31,154 nt of DNA from CAYOHR01 sp964512145 (GTDB lineage Bacteria; Bacteroidota; Bacteroidia; Flavobacteriales_G; JALEGO01), in NCBI GenBank assembly GCA_964512145.1, contig CAZEIM010000033.1, positions 1-31,154 of the forward strand, in the 5' to 3' direction. The first letter of the stretch is position 1; each line of letters opens with the position of its first letter. The translations under genes were made by a program, and so were the position numbers. Positions 1 through 8,747 of the stretch are shown piece by piece. The notes below the pieces were generated by a model that was given only the letters and a program-made list of their open reading frames with translations, searched no databases and was not told where the DNA came from.

Positions 1-1188
1 AATCTCCGGAAATATTATAAGATTTTAAATAAGGCATTAAACCTTTTTGTTCAACAACAAATATGGCAAGATAAACCTCATTACGCACAACTTTTTGCTT
101 TACAAAAATGGAGCACCTATAAAAACCATAAACTTTTTGATAAAGAATTACATTATATTCAAGGTAAAATAAATTTATTGCCTTTAAGCGATGATGTTTT
201 ATGGGTTCAGTATAAGGTAAATGAGTTGTGCTATAAGGTATATGGTGAATACGATAGAACCAACACTTCCTATTTTACGGATTATATTCAGGCGCAACAA
301 ATCTATTTTTGTTATCATCAGTTAAAAAATTATTGCGAAATACTTAATAGAAAAAAAATATTTACTGAATCTTTAACCGTTGAGAAACAATTACAAAACT
401 CAGTTCAGAGTTTTTCTATCAAGTTGATAGATGAAAATCCTTTGCTTAAAGCATACGACATGGTTAGGGCTTTTTTACTTTCACCAGAACATATAAAATT
501 TTTAGACCTAAAATTTTTCTTGCAACAGCATGTAAATGATATCGATAAAAAAGAATTAAAAGATTTATATGTTTTTTTACAAAATTATTGCATCCGTCAA
601 ATGAATATTCAAAACGAAACCTATCGAGAGGAGCTTTTTAATATTTATGAATATTTAATTGAACATAAAATACTTTATGATAAAGAGTTTTATGTATATG
701 ATTTTAAGAATATTACTACATTGGCTACTCAACTAAAAAAAACAGATTGGCTAAACCATTTTCTGGAAAAATACTCCAAACTTTTACCAGAAAATTATCG
801 CGAAAGTGCTTATAATTATTCATTGGCTCGTTTACTTTTCGAGCAAAATCAATACAAGCAAGCCTTAAAATATTTAAGCTACCAGAGTTGGCAAGATATT
901 TATTATCAATTGGGAGCTCGTATGTTAGTGTTGAAAATTTATTATGAAACAGAAGAGTTTACCTTATTAGAGGGCGTAATACAAACGTTTAAAGTTTTTT
1001 TACAAAGAAATAAAGAGATATCAGATATTCAATATCAATCTTACGCTAATTTTTGTAAAAATTTACTGAAATTATCTAACATGACACAAGGCAATACAAA
1101 AAATAAAAAGAAAATGGTTGAAAAAATTCAGCAAGAAAAATTTTTGGCTGAAAAAAAATGGCTACTCAATAAAACAGAATGTTTATAA
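1..1188 (+). CDS. Helical-repeat protein of unknown function, 5'-truncated by window edge (paralog of 3417-4823)
   Basis: The frame is open from base 1 to the TAA at 1186-1188, so the gene begins left of the window; a TTG at 178 is inside the gene and not its start. About 395 residues are visible. The sequence is rich in Leu, Tyr, Lys and Glu, without a signal peptide or membrane segment, and looks like a TPR-type stack of helices. It is clearly homologous along its visible length to the protein at 3417-4823. Shared landmarks are YVFLQNYCIRQ versus SYLQNFCIQQ, DFKNITTLA versus DFKNIATLG, and DIYYQLGARMLVLK versus DIYYELGARVLIIK. I recall similar multi-copy proteins in Bacteroidota, but no function is known to me. 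A strong hairpin overlaps its stop codon and probably ends transcription. Confidence 0.8.
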   Translation, partial: NLRKYYKILNKALNLFVQQQIWQDKPHYAQLFALQKWSTYKNHKLFDKELHYIQGKINLLPLSDDVLWVQYKVNELCYKVYGEYDRTNTSYFTDYIQAQQIYFCYHQLKNYCEILNRKKIFTESLTVEKQLQNSVQSFSIKLIDENPLLKAYDMVRAFLLSPEHIKFLDLKFFLQQHVNDIDKKELKDLYVFLQNYCIRQMNIQNETYREELFNIYEYLIEHKILYDKEFYVYDFKNITTLATQLKKTDWLNHFLEKYSKLLPENYRESAYNYSLARLLFEQNQYKQALKYLSYQSWQDIYYQLGARMLVLKIYYETEEFTLLEGVIQTFKVFLQRNKEISDIQYQSYANFCKNLLKLSNMTQGNTKNKKKMVEKIQQEKFLAEKKWLLNKTECL

Positions 1189-1226
1189 ACACCAAAAGCC
1201 TAGTTATATCTAGGCTTTTGGTGTTT
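1187..1226. terminator. Bidirectional hairpin terminator between convergent genes
   Basis: A perfect 17-bp inverted repeat (arms 1187-1203 and 1210-1226, core AAAAGCCTAG / CTAGGCTTTT) encloses a 6-nt loop. The left arm begins inside the stop codon of the helical-repeat gene. The minus-strand T9SS gene ends at 1251 on the other side. T-rich bases close the right arm on the plus strand and A-rich bases flank both sides. Its position between convergent genes fits a shared intrinsic terminator. Confidence 0.85.
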
Positions 1227-1250
1227 TGAATAATTAAAAAATGATATAGT

Positions 1251-3278
1251 TTATTTCTTCACAACTTTTTTCGTAACCACTCCCTCACCGGTTTGCACTT
1301 GTAAAAAATAGGTTCCTTTTGCCAAATCGCTTAAACTAAGCATCGTAATATTGGAGATAGGATTGGTTTTAATAACAACTTGTCCGTTTAAATTCAATAG
1401 TGTAATACTTTCTATAGGTTTTGAGTATTCAACCATCAATACATCTTGCACCGGATTAGGGTATACCACTAAATTACTCAATAACGTTTTATAACTTACA
1501 GAGGCGCTTATATCACTAATTACTAGTACAGAAGTACTTGTATTTACAGGTTGTTCTGTTTCATCAAAACTAATTAATTTAACATCTTTAAAGCCTAGTA
1601 TAAGGTTCTCATAAGTGTTAGTTTTACCGGCTAAATCATCAGCTACTACAATGTTAAGGGTAGCAATTTGTCCGAATGCTGTGGCTATATTTACCTGATT
1701 GGTGCGCACCATACCCACATGTAATTCACCGGCTGCTCCAAAACGTTTTTGTATGGTAAACATATCCGTGCCCTCTACACCTAACCAAGAGGTATTAAAT
1801 ACAGCCTCTACACTTGAGGTGTCTACTAACGCTGGATCAAACGTTACAGTAAAGGCTATACCATACACATCTTGTGCAGGAATACTAGGTGTGCCTAGCA
1901 TAATAGGGATGGATAAAGTGGCACTTACCATAGTGGTATCAACCGGAAGTTCGTAAAACAAGGTAGGATCTGTAACTGTTGCGGAAACATCCCCTTTGCT
2001 GTGTGTTAAACCGTAGTTAAGCAATATAGGCAATCCATCTAAATAATCGATGATTCCGTCTCCATTACAATCGGCATGTTTGTAGTTAATACCACCAGCA
2101 AAATTTTGAGGCCAATTGGTCGAAATTTGCCCTACCCATGTATTACTTGCTCCAACTCGAATTGAACCGGATGTATTATATGCTATACCAACAGGAAACA
2201 CATCAAATACGTTGGCAATACCATCAGAGTTAGCATCGCCCGGCCAAACTATACTGGAATCAATAGAAATATAAAAACAAGAATCTATTAAACAATTTGT
2301 TAGATAATCATATACTATAACACAAGAATTTGTATTACCATAATTTAATAAACCCGAAGTTAAAGGGGTAGTATAAATTGTTGAGTCATAAAAAACTGTA
2401 TCAACACCTCCATATATGGAAAAAGTAAAAGGTTTATCTGAAATTGATAATATCATTTGACTAGAGGATCCATTAATAGTTGAAATAGAAATTGATGCAG
2501 AAGCATTTAAATCGTTAGCTGGAATTACAGTTATATCATTAAACTGCAGATTACACGTTAAGCAACTAATAGCCTCCAGCTCACTTATTTTATCTACAGC
2601 TCCAATATTTCCATCAATATTTGCAAGGTATGATACATCATATACACCATTGTTAAGATAATAATATTGAGAAGTTTGGTAAATTAAATAAGGTACAGTT
2701 TCGTCAAACAAATAATCCGCACTTTTGGCTGTAATTATATTTCCATCGCCAGTATGAATGTTTATATTCACAGTATCTAATGTTGGGTCTAAACCTAATA
2801 TTTGTATTTTAGTATAAAAAAATGGTATTTTTCCCTCACAATATTCATTTCCAAAATAAGTATTCACTGCAGAGTCCAAAAAATATAATTCAACGGCATC
2901 CCTACCTTGTACGTTTAGTCTTTTAGTTTGCAAACCAATTGAAACCAGAACTGAATCAGTATTTACACAATTTGTAACTGTATCGTTAATGGTTATATAA
3001 TACCACCCAGCACTTAAATTTTCAATTACAGGGAGATTGGATCCATTGCTCCAATTAAATGTTTTATTTGTTGGATTAATAGCAACAGCTGCTTTTGCAT
3101 CGTTTGCACCAATACTTGATTCGTTGGTGGACATCATAATTCCTGAGCATTGGGCATTAATATTCATACTGCAATTAAAAAATAACGCAGTTAAGCCAAA
3201 CCAAAGTGAAGCTTTTACACTAAAGGTTTTAAAAATTTTACTTTTCATGATTTTTACATGTTGTTTTTTAAAGTTCAT
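1251..3278 (-). CDS. Secreted surface protein with dockerin-like and cohesin-like modules and T9SS type A sorting domain
   Basis: A 675-residue exported protein. Residues 11-42 look like a signal peptide (MKSKIF start, hydrophobic core, ending near INAQ), so the ATG at 3248 may be the true start instead of the one at 3278. Residues about 43-112 resemble a SprB-type repeat (NWSNGSN, LSAGWYYITI). Two EF-hand/dockerin-like loops follow: DANSDGIANVFD at 348-359 and DCNGDGIIDYLD at 403-414. Residues about 450-575 look cohesin-like or carbohydrate-binding-like (YGIAFTVTFDPALVD). The C terminus (about 600-675: VVYPNPVQD, LNLNGQVV, KGTYFLQVQT, VTKKVVKK) is a T9SS type A sorting domain, so export through the outer membrane and surface attachment are expected. 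The ligand is unknown. The module order is read by eye; the sorting domain is the firmest assignment. Confidence 0.85.
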   Translation of the reverse strand: MNFKKQHVKIMKSKIFKTFSVKASLWFGLTALFFNCSMNINAQCSGIMMSTNESSIGANDAKAAVAINPTNKTFNWSNGSNLPVIENLSAGWYYITINDTVTNCVNTDSVLVSIGLQTKRLNVQGRDAVELYFLDSAVNTYFGNEYCEGKIPFFYTKIQILGLDPTLDTVNINIHTGDGNIITAKSADYLFDETVPYLIYQTSQYYYLNNGVYDVSYLANIDGNIGAVDKISELEAISCLTCNLQFNDITVIPANDLNASASISISTINGSSSQMILSISDKPFTFSIYGGVDTVFYDSTIYTTPLTSGLLNYGNTNSCVIVYDYLTNCLIDSCFYISIDSSIVWPGDANSDGIANVFDVFPVGIAYNTSGSIRVGASNTWVGQISTNWPQNFAGGINYKHADCNGDGIIDYLDGLPILLNYGLTHSKGDVSATVTDPTLFYELPVDTTMVSATLSIPIMLGTPSIPAQDVYGIAFTVTFDPALVDTSSVEAVFNTSWLGVEGTDMFTIQKRFGAAGELHVGMVRTNQVNIATAFGQIATLNIVVADDLAGKTNTYENLILGFKDVKLISFDETEQPVNTSTSVLVISDISASVSYKTLLSNLVVYPNPVQDVLMVEYSKPIESITLLNLNGQVVIKTNPISNITMLSLSDLAKGTYFLQVQTGEGVVTKKVVKK

Positions 3279-3316
3279 AATTTCTTATTTTAATAATTAT
3301 TCATTTTTTGATACTA

Positions 3317-3343
3317 CAAATATTCACATAATTCATCTAGCAA
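3317..3343 (-). promoter_or_regulatory. Candidate Bacteroidota-type promoter for the T9SS surface protein gene
   Basis: On the minus strand a TTG (3341-3343) lies 16 bp upstream of AATATTTG (3317-3324), one base off the TAnnTTTG minus-7 consensus. It sits about 40 nt before the gene start at 3278. The region is very AT-rich, so a chance match is possible. Confidence 0.3.
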
Positions 3344-3416
3344 AAAAATACATTTTATATTCTTTGTATAATATAATTTTATATATTTATTTTTTAAATT
3401 ATTGATTTTAAAATAT

Positions 3417-4823
3417 ATGGAAAATTATTTGCATAAATATACTTTTGTACAAAAGTTTTTTTTGTTACCGGAAAAACAACAACAAGTATTTGTTTCTTTT
3501 ATACAGAATGAAAATGACTCATTCCAAAAACAGGTACTTATTCTGATTAACCTATTGTTAAAAAAGCAAGAACCATTAAGTAAAGAACATATATTTAAAA
3601 CTATATACAATAAATCCTATAACGACACTGCATTTAGATGGTTGCTAGCCAATGCCAATCAATATTTAGATAAATTTTTAGCTTGCGAATGGTTTTTACA
3701 TCAAGAAAGTTTAAGTCAATTAGGTTTACTTAAAGCATACAAACAACATGAATGGAATCATTGGTTTGAATTAAAGTACAATCAATTAAAAAAGGAAAGA
3801 GAGTACAAACTTATTTCAGAAGAAACATATGATAGTGACTATGAATTTGAAAAAATTTGGCATCAATATGTGTCCGAAACTACAGAAAGACAGATTCAAC
3901 CCAATATCGAGGAATTAGATAAAAAATTAGACACTTTATATCTTTATAAAAAATTAAAGTATGTGTGCGATGCCTTAAATAGAAGAAAAATATTTAAAAA
4001 ATCCTTTACCATTCGTTTTATAGATGTCATTATACACGCAGATTCTTTTAAAGAAATACTAAATACCAATAAGGGCATATTCATGTACTACAATATATAT
4101 CAACTTTTAAGCACAAACCATGAATTGTATTTTAATGTAATACAGGAAAAAATTAAGGATTCATGGAATGAATTTGAAAAGAGAGAATTAAAAGATATTT
4201 TTTCGTATTTGCAAAATTTTTGCATTCAACAAATCAATAAAGGAAATGTCGAATATTTACAAACACTATTTTCCTTATATACCCTTCAGCTGGAGAAAAA
4301 TATTATCATTCAGGATAACGCTATGTATTTATTCGATTTTAAAAATATTGCTACGTTAGGAATTCGATTAAAACAATACGAATGGGTAGAGGAATTTACA
4401 GAGAAGTATGTTCATTTAATACCTAAAGAAAGCAGGCAAAGTGCTGCCTCATTTAATTATGCCCGTATATATTTTGCTCAAAAAAAGTTTAAAAAGGTTT
4501 TAAAAGAATTGTTACAAGTGCAATTTTCTGATATTTATTATGAATTAGGTGCAAGGGTTTTAATTATTAAAGTGTATATGGAGCAAGATGACCTTCCTTT
4601 AGCAGAAACTTCCATTACAAGCTTTAAAAGTTATATAAATAGAGATAAAAACATCAGCACATCACAAAAGGAAATTTATATGAATTTTTTAACCCACACT
4701 TTATGGTTGGCAAAATATTCGCAAAATCATACATTATTAAGAAAAAAATTTGAACTATTTAAGCAAACCCCTAACATAACAGAAAAAGATTGGCTGCAAT
4801 CTAAATACGAAGAGTATTTATGA
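3417..4823 (+). CDS. Helical-repeat protein of unknown function (complete paralog of 1-1188)
   Basis: The ATG at 3417 gives a 468-residue protein (MENYLHKYTF...). A TTG 15 bases upstream would add five residues but is less likely. There is no signal peptide or membrane segment, so it is probably cytoplasmic. The N-terminal third has short charged helices (LPEKQQQVFVSFIQ, EPLSKEHIF, DTAFRWLLANANQYL). The middle and C-terminal parts have regularly spaced aromatic helices like TPR units (SAASFNYARIYFAQKKFKKVLKE). It is homologous to the truncated gene at 1-1188, and the pair flanks a T9SS surface gene on the other strand. I do not recognise a family with a known role; a protein-interaction scaffold would be inference from the repeat character alone. 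Confidence 0.75.
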   Translation: MENYLHKYTFVQKFFLLPEKQQQVFVSFIQNENDSFQKQVLILINLLLKKQEPLSKEHIFKTIYNKSYNDTAFRWLLANANQYLDKFLACEWFLHQESLSQLGLLKAYKQHEWNHWFELKYNQLKKEREYKLISEETYDSDYEFEKIWHQYVSETTERQIQPNIEELDKKLDTLYLYKKLKYVCDALNRRKIFKKSFTIRFIDVIIHADSFKEILNTNKGIFMYYNIYQLLSTNHELYFNVIQEKIKDSWNEFEKRELKDIFSYLQNFCIQQINKGNVEYLQTLFSLYTLQLEKNIIIQDNAMYLFDFKNIATLGIRLKQYEWVEEFTEKYVHLIPKESRQSAASFNYARIYFAQKKFKKVLKELLQVQFSDIYYELGARVLIIKVYMEQDDLPLAETSITSFKSYINRDKNISTSQKEIYMNFLTHTLWLAKYSQNHTLLRKKFELFKQTPNITEKDWLQSKYEEYL

Positions 4824-4857
4824 TGTACATGACCCCGTTAATTTTTTGCGCAATAAT

Positions 4858-4884
4858 TCCAATAAAATCATCTTTTTTATTGGA
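4858..4884 (+). terminator. Weak hairpin, candidate terminator after the helical-repeat gene
   Basis: The arms TCCAATAAAA (4858-4867) and TTTTATTGGA (4875-4884) are perfectly complementary around a 7-nt loop, 35 nt after the stop codon. A six-T run follows at 4896-4901. The stem has only two or three G-C pairs, so termination would be weak. A 12-A tract at 4917-4928 comes next in this 200-base gap, which shows no other coding signal. Confidence 0.4.
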
Positions 4885-5000
4885 TACTTTATGAGTTTTT
4901 TGAGGTATTCGATAACAAAAAAAAAAAATATACTTAAATACTCACTTCCTCAATCGTTATAAGTGATTATATTAACCTATAACTTTTCGTAATTTTAAGT

Positions 5001-5008
5001 TACATTTG
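5001..5008 (+). promoter_or_regulatory. Minus-7 box (TACATTTG) of a Bacteroidota promoter
   Basis: TACATTTG is an exact match to the TAnnTTTG minus-7 consensus and lies 15 nt before the ATG at 5024. The expected transcription start near 5014 leaves a leader of about 10 nt. No clear minus-33 TTG is present at the usual distance. This box overlaps an upstream in-frame TTG at 5006 and so rules that codon out as the start. Confidence 0.5.
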
Positions 5009-5023
5009 TACGAATACTCAAAA

Positions 5024-5881
5024 ATGTTTTTGTATTATTTTCTAATTCTACCTTTATCTTGGCTTCCATATCGTATTCTATATATCGTTTCTGATATATT
5101 GTATGTTTTACTTTACCGTATTTTTAAATATCGGAAAAAGGTTGTATTAGAGAATTTGTCCAATTCATTTCCCGAAAAAACATATGAGCAAAAGATGCTT
5201 ATATGCAGTACTTTTTATAAACACTTGTGTGATATTATGGTAGAAACCATTAAAGGATTTTCTGTTTCTAAAATAGCTCTCAAAAAACGCTCATCTTTAC
5301 ATTATCCGGATGGTATGATTAAAAATTTACAGACTGGAAAAAGTGTTATTGTTGCAGCAGGTCATTATAATAATTGGGAGTTTGCAGCACTGGCTATTCC
5401 TTTGTATTTAAATTTTCCGGTTGTAGGATTATATAAACCTTTAACCAATAAATTTTTAAACCATAAAATTACTCATAGTCGATCAAAAACCGGAATAAAT
5501 ATGATTAGTATTAAAGATATTGATCAATACTTCTTAAAACACAAACATACTCCCACGATTTATTTGTTTTTAACCGATCAAAGTCCTTCCAATCCAAATA
5601 ATGCTTATTGGCTCCCGTTTTTAAATCAGCAAACACCTGTTTTAAAAGGAGTTGAAAAATATTCGGTCTTATATGATTATCCGGTATATTATGGTGAAAT
5701 TCAAAAATCATCCAGAGGAAAATATGATTTATACATTGACCTAATTACAGAAACTCCCCAAAATATGCAAACAACGGAAATAACTCGATTACATACTCAA
5801 CGGTTGGAAAATACCATTGTTAAAAATCCTTCCTATTGGTTATGGAGTCATAAAAGATGGAAACATAAAAAGCATGACTGA
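5024..5881 (+). CDS. Lipid A acyltransferase, LpxL/HtrB family
   Basis: A 285-residue inner-membrane acyltransferase of the family that adds secondary acyl chains to lipid A (or a related lysophospholipid). The catalytic H-x4-E motif is H114 to E119 in GHYNNWEF. Other family landmarks are GLYKPLTNKFLN near 135-146, FLTDQSPSN near 182-190 and the C-terminal NPSYWLWSHKRWK. A hydrophobic N-terminal anchor covers residues 1-33. I chose the ATG at 5024 because a TTG 18 bases upstream lies inside a consensus promoter box. The gene ends in an 8-base overlap with rarA, so the two are probably translationally coupled. The same run carries kdsA, another lipopolysaccharide gene. Which acyl chain is transferred cannot be told from sequence. 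Confidence 0.88.
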   Translation: MFLYYFLILPLSWLPYRILYIVSDILYVLLYRIFKYRKKVVLENLSNSFPEKTYEQKMLICSTFYKHLCDIMVETIKGFSVSKIALKKRSSLHYPDGMIKNLQTGKSVIVAAGHYNNWEFAALAIPLYLNFPVVGLYKPLTNKFLNHKITHSRSKTGINMISIKDIDQYFLKHKHTPTIYLFLTDQSPSNPNNAYWLPFLNQQTPVLKGVEKYSVLYDYPVYYGEIQKSSRGKYDLYIDLITETPQNMQTTEITRLHTQRLENTIVKNPSYWLWSHKRWKHKKHD

Positions 5882-7178
5882 TTCTATTCATAATGTAAAC
5901 TTGCATGTTCCCTTAGCCGAGAGGGTAAGACCAAATTCAATTGATGAATATGTAGGTCAGGCTCATTTACTTGGGAATAAAGGAGTAATTAAAAAATATT
6001 TGGCGCAAAAATTTTTACCTTCTTGCATATTTTGGGGGCCTCCCGGAGTTGGTAAAACCACTTTAGCAAGACTTATTTCAAAGTCATTACAAAGGCCATT
6101 TTATTCCTTAAGTGCTGTTGAAAGTTCGGTAAAAGACATTCGAGAAATTATTGAAAAGACGAAAAAAAAAGATGTTTTTACACCACTTGCCCCTCCTGTA
6201 TTATTTATAGATGAAATACATCGTTTTAACAAGGCACAACAAGATGCTTTGCTTTCTGCTGTCGAGTCGGGAGCCATTACGTTAATTGGTGCTACAACAG
6301 AAAATCCCTCATTTGAGGTTATTTCAGCTTTATTATCTAGATGTCAGGTTTATGTATTGAAATCACTTCAAGAACAAGAATTATTAAAAATATTACAAGA
6401 TGCTATTCAAAAAGATGTTTTTTTACGAAATAAAATCATCCAGGTAAATGAAACCGAAGCTATGTTAGCTTTTTCGGCCGGAGATGCTCGTAAGCTTTTA
6501 AATATCTTAGAGATGGTGGTTTCTAATCAAACAGAAAAAAATGTTATTATTACCAATGAATTAGTGAAGGAAATTGTTCAACAACAATTAGCTATGTACG
6601 ATAAAAGCGGAGACATTCATTACGATGTAATATCTGCGTTTATTAAATCTATCAGAGGTTCGGATCCTAATGCTTCGGTATATTGGCTAGCCAGAATGGT
6701 ACTTGCCGGAGAAGATCCTAAATTTATTGCCCGAAGGTTAATTATTTTAGCTTCAGAAGACATAGGTAATGCAAACCCTACTGCGCTAATTATGGCTAAC
6801 AATTGTTTTCAGGCAGTACAAGTAGTTGGATATCCTGAGTGTGAAATTATTTTATCTCAAACGGTCATTTATTTAGCAACGAGTGTTAAATCTAATGCTT
6901 CTTATATGGCTATAAAAAATGCAAAAAAAATGGCCGAGGAAAATATTAATCTACCTGTACCTCTGCATCTTAAAAATGCACCAACCTCTCTTATGAAAAA
7001 GTTGGGTTATGGAAAAGAATATAAATATTCGCATGCTTTTGAAGGGAATTTTATTCAACAACAATATTTACCCGATAAAATTAAAGGTTCTATTTTTTAC
7101 GAACCCGGAGCTAATACCAAAGAAGAAGAAATTAAAAAAAAATTACATACTTTGTGGAAAGGAATTTACAACTATTGA
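5874..7178 (+). CDS. rarA: Replication-associated recombination AAA+ ATPase RarA (MgsA)
   Basis: A 434-residue AAA+ ATPase of the RarA/MgsA/WHIP family, which acts at stalled replication forks. Walker A is GPPGVGKTT (about 55-63), Walker B is LFIDEIHRF (about 110-118) and sensor 1 is GATTENPSFEV (about 139-149). The C-terminal half has family motifs such as KSIRGSDPNASVYWLARM, RRLIILASEDIGNANP and the tail YLPDKIKGSIFYEP. The start is set at the ATG at 5874, which overlaps the end of the acyltransferase gene by eight bases (ATGACTGA). A longer reading from a TTG at 5817 would lie inside that gene and adds no conserved sequence. The length is typical. Its link to an envelope gene cluster is probably positional only. 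Confidence 0.95.
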   Translation: MTDSIHNVNLHVPLAERVRPNSIDEYVGQAHLLGNKGVIKKYLAQKFLPSCIFWGPPGVGKTTLARLISKSLQRPFYSLSAVESSVKDIREIIEKTKKKDVFTPLAPPVLFIDEIHRFNKAQQDALLSAVESGAITLIGATTENPSFEVISALLSRCQVYVLKSLQEQELLKILQDAIQKDVFLRNKIIQVNETEAMLAFSAGDARKLLNILEMVVSNQTEKNVIITNELVKEIVQQQLAMYDKSGDIHYDVISAFIKSIRGSDPNASVYWLARMVLAGEDPKFIARRLIILASEDIGNANPTALIMANNCFQAVQVVGYPECEIILSQTVIYLATSVKSNASYMAIKNAKKMAEENINLPVPLHLKNAPTSLMKKLGYGKEYKYSHAFEGNFIQQQYLPDKIKGSIFYEPGANTKEEEIKKKLHTLWKGIYNY

Positions 7179-7187
7179 GGAATTTTT

Positions 7188-8747
7188 ATGCTTAATAAGT
7201 TAACATACGGTATTATTTTAATGGGGTGCATGATGCTTACCAGCACTTCTTGTAAAAGACCTGTATGGGATTCTGATTTGTTATTCCCATTAGCTTATGG
7301 AAACTTAACCATTAAAAATATTGTAAAAGACACAAACCTTCTTAGTTCGGATAATGCTGGTAATGTATCGCTTTATTTTTCTGATACCCTTTTTTCATTA
7401 AACATCGACACGCTTTTACAACCTATAGATACTAATTTAACGGATAGCTTTCAATGGTCTTTTGGAACTATTCTTATTCCACCCGATCAGTTTATTTACA
7501 ATCAGAATAAAAGTTCCATATTTAATTTTAAAAGCGCCCAATTGCGAACTTTAAAAATTAAACAAGGCAAAGTATACTTTGAGGTTTTTAATCGATTTTT
7601 TGGAGAAATACTCGTGCAATACTCCCTGCCCAAGGCAACAAAAAACGGCAACAGTATTCAATTAACTAAATTAGTCAGCCCCGCAACTATATCCGGGCCA
7701 GGGTATTTAAAAGACAGTATAGATTTATCCGATTATTTGTTTGATTTAACAGGTGAAAACGGAAATCAAACAAATGTTATTTTTAGCACGTATTCTATTA
7801 AGTCAAGTCCCGATGGAGGAACCATTACTGCCAATACAGGTGACTACGCCAAAATTGTCACCACCTTATCCAATATCGTTCCACAATACGCAAATGGCTA
7901 TTTTGGAACAAGTATAGAAAAAATAGAAAGCTCTACAGACATTCATGTTTTTAAAGAATTACAGGGCATGTTGGATTTAGATGAGGTATTGCTGGATATA
8001 AATATACAAAATGGGTTAGGGATAGATTGTAGAATTAATTTTCAGGAAATTTCAACTAGTAACTCAACGAACTCCTCACATAAAACTTTAGTAGCCCCAT
8101 TTATAAATCAAAATATTAATATTTCTCGTGCTTTAGAAATAACACCAATAATTGGCCCGGTACAATATACCTCTCATGTATTATCTCTAAATAAATCCAA
8201 TTCTAATTTGGATGAGTTAATTGAAATGCTTCCAAATTATTTACACTATGACTTCACTTTTGAAATAAATCCATATCAAAATATCGGGGCAAAAACAGAC
8301 TTTATTTTCACGAATCATATACCTTACATTCTAATGAACACAAAGGTTCCATTAAAATTTAATCTTAAACAATTTTTATTAAAAGATACCATTGCTTTAA
8401 AAACATCCAAAGAGTTATCTAATGCTCTAGCAAAAACAAAAAGTGGAACGTTACATGTGTTATATAAAAATTCATTTCCGCTTAATGCAACAATACATAT
8501 AGTAAGTACCAATAAAAATTTTCATATAATGGATACCTTAGCACGAAACGTAACGGTTGTTTCATCCAATAATGAAGAATTTATAGATATTCCATTAACA
8601 GGAGCACAAATACAAAATTTAAGAAGTGCTCACCATGTAATTGTTTCTGTTTCATTAAATAGTAGTCAATACCCATATAAAGTATATATTAAAGAAAACC
8701 AAGACCTAGATCTTTCAATTTCGTTAGATGTAAATTATGAGTTGTAA
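7188..8747 (+). CDS. Predicted outer-membrane lipoprotein of unknown function
   Basis: A 519-residue protein with a lipoprotein signal: hydrophobic residues 5-20 end at STSC with Cys22 followed by Lys. An earlier LMGC at 11-14 is an alternative lipobox. The mature part is Ser/Thr/Asn-rich and predicted beta-structured, with no catalytic motif I recognise. It starts 9 nt after rarA and overlaps the next gene by 11 nt, so it is very likely made together with the barrel protein encoded there. I recall such lipoproteins being common in Bacteroidota. A partnership with the barrel is inference from the overlap. Confidence 0.8.
   Translation: MLNKLTYGIILMGCMMLTSTSCKRPVWDSDLLFPLAYGNLTIKNIVKDTNLLSSDNAGNVSLYFSDTLFSLNIDTLLQPIDTNLTDSFQWSFGTILIPPDQFIYNQNKSSIFNFKSAQLRTLKIKQGKVYFEVFNRFFGEILVQYSLPKATKNGNSIQLTKLVSPATISGPGYLKDSIDLSDYLFDLTGENGNQTNVIFSTYSIKSSPDGGTITANTGDYAKIVTTLSNIVPQYANGYFGTSIEKIESSTDIHVFKELQGMLDLDEVLLDINIQNGLGIDCRINFQEISTSNSTNSSHKTLVAPFINQNINISRALEITPIIGPVQYTSHVLSLNKSNSNLDELIEMLPNYLHYDFTFEINPYQNIGAKTDFIFTNHIPYILMNTKVPLKFNLKQFLLKDTIALKTSKELSNALAKTKSGTLHVLYKNSFPLNATIHIVSTNKNFHIMDTLARNVTVVSSNNEEFIDIPLTGAQIQNLRSAHHVIVSVSLNSSQYPYKVYIKENQDLDLSISLDVNYEL

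Noticed and set aside
3037..3405. Plus-strand frame of 122 codons crossing the start of the T9SS surface gene
   Set aside because: It is antisense to the signal peptide and N-terminal domain of a well-supported gene, and its C-terminal part is simple AT-rich intergenic sequence.
4917..4928. 12-A tract as a phase-variation element
   Set aside because: It lies in an intergenic gap outside any reading frame and about 80 nt before the predicted promoter box, and there is no evidence of length variation.
5006..5023. TTG at 5006 as the start of the lipid A acyltransferase gene
   Set aside because: It lies inside an exact minus-7 promoter box (5001-5008), so it could not be in the transcript; the ATG at 5024 is in frame and fits the family.
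5817..5873. Longer start for rarA at a TTG at 5817
   Set aside because: It lies wholly inside the acyltransferase gene, adds no conserved residues, and the ATG at 5874 gives the normal RarA N terminus.
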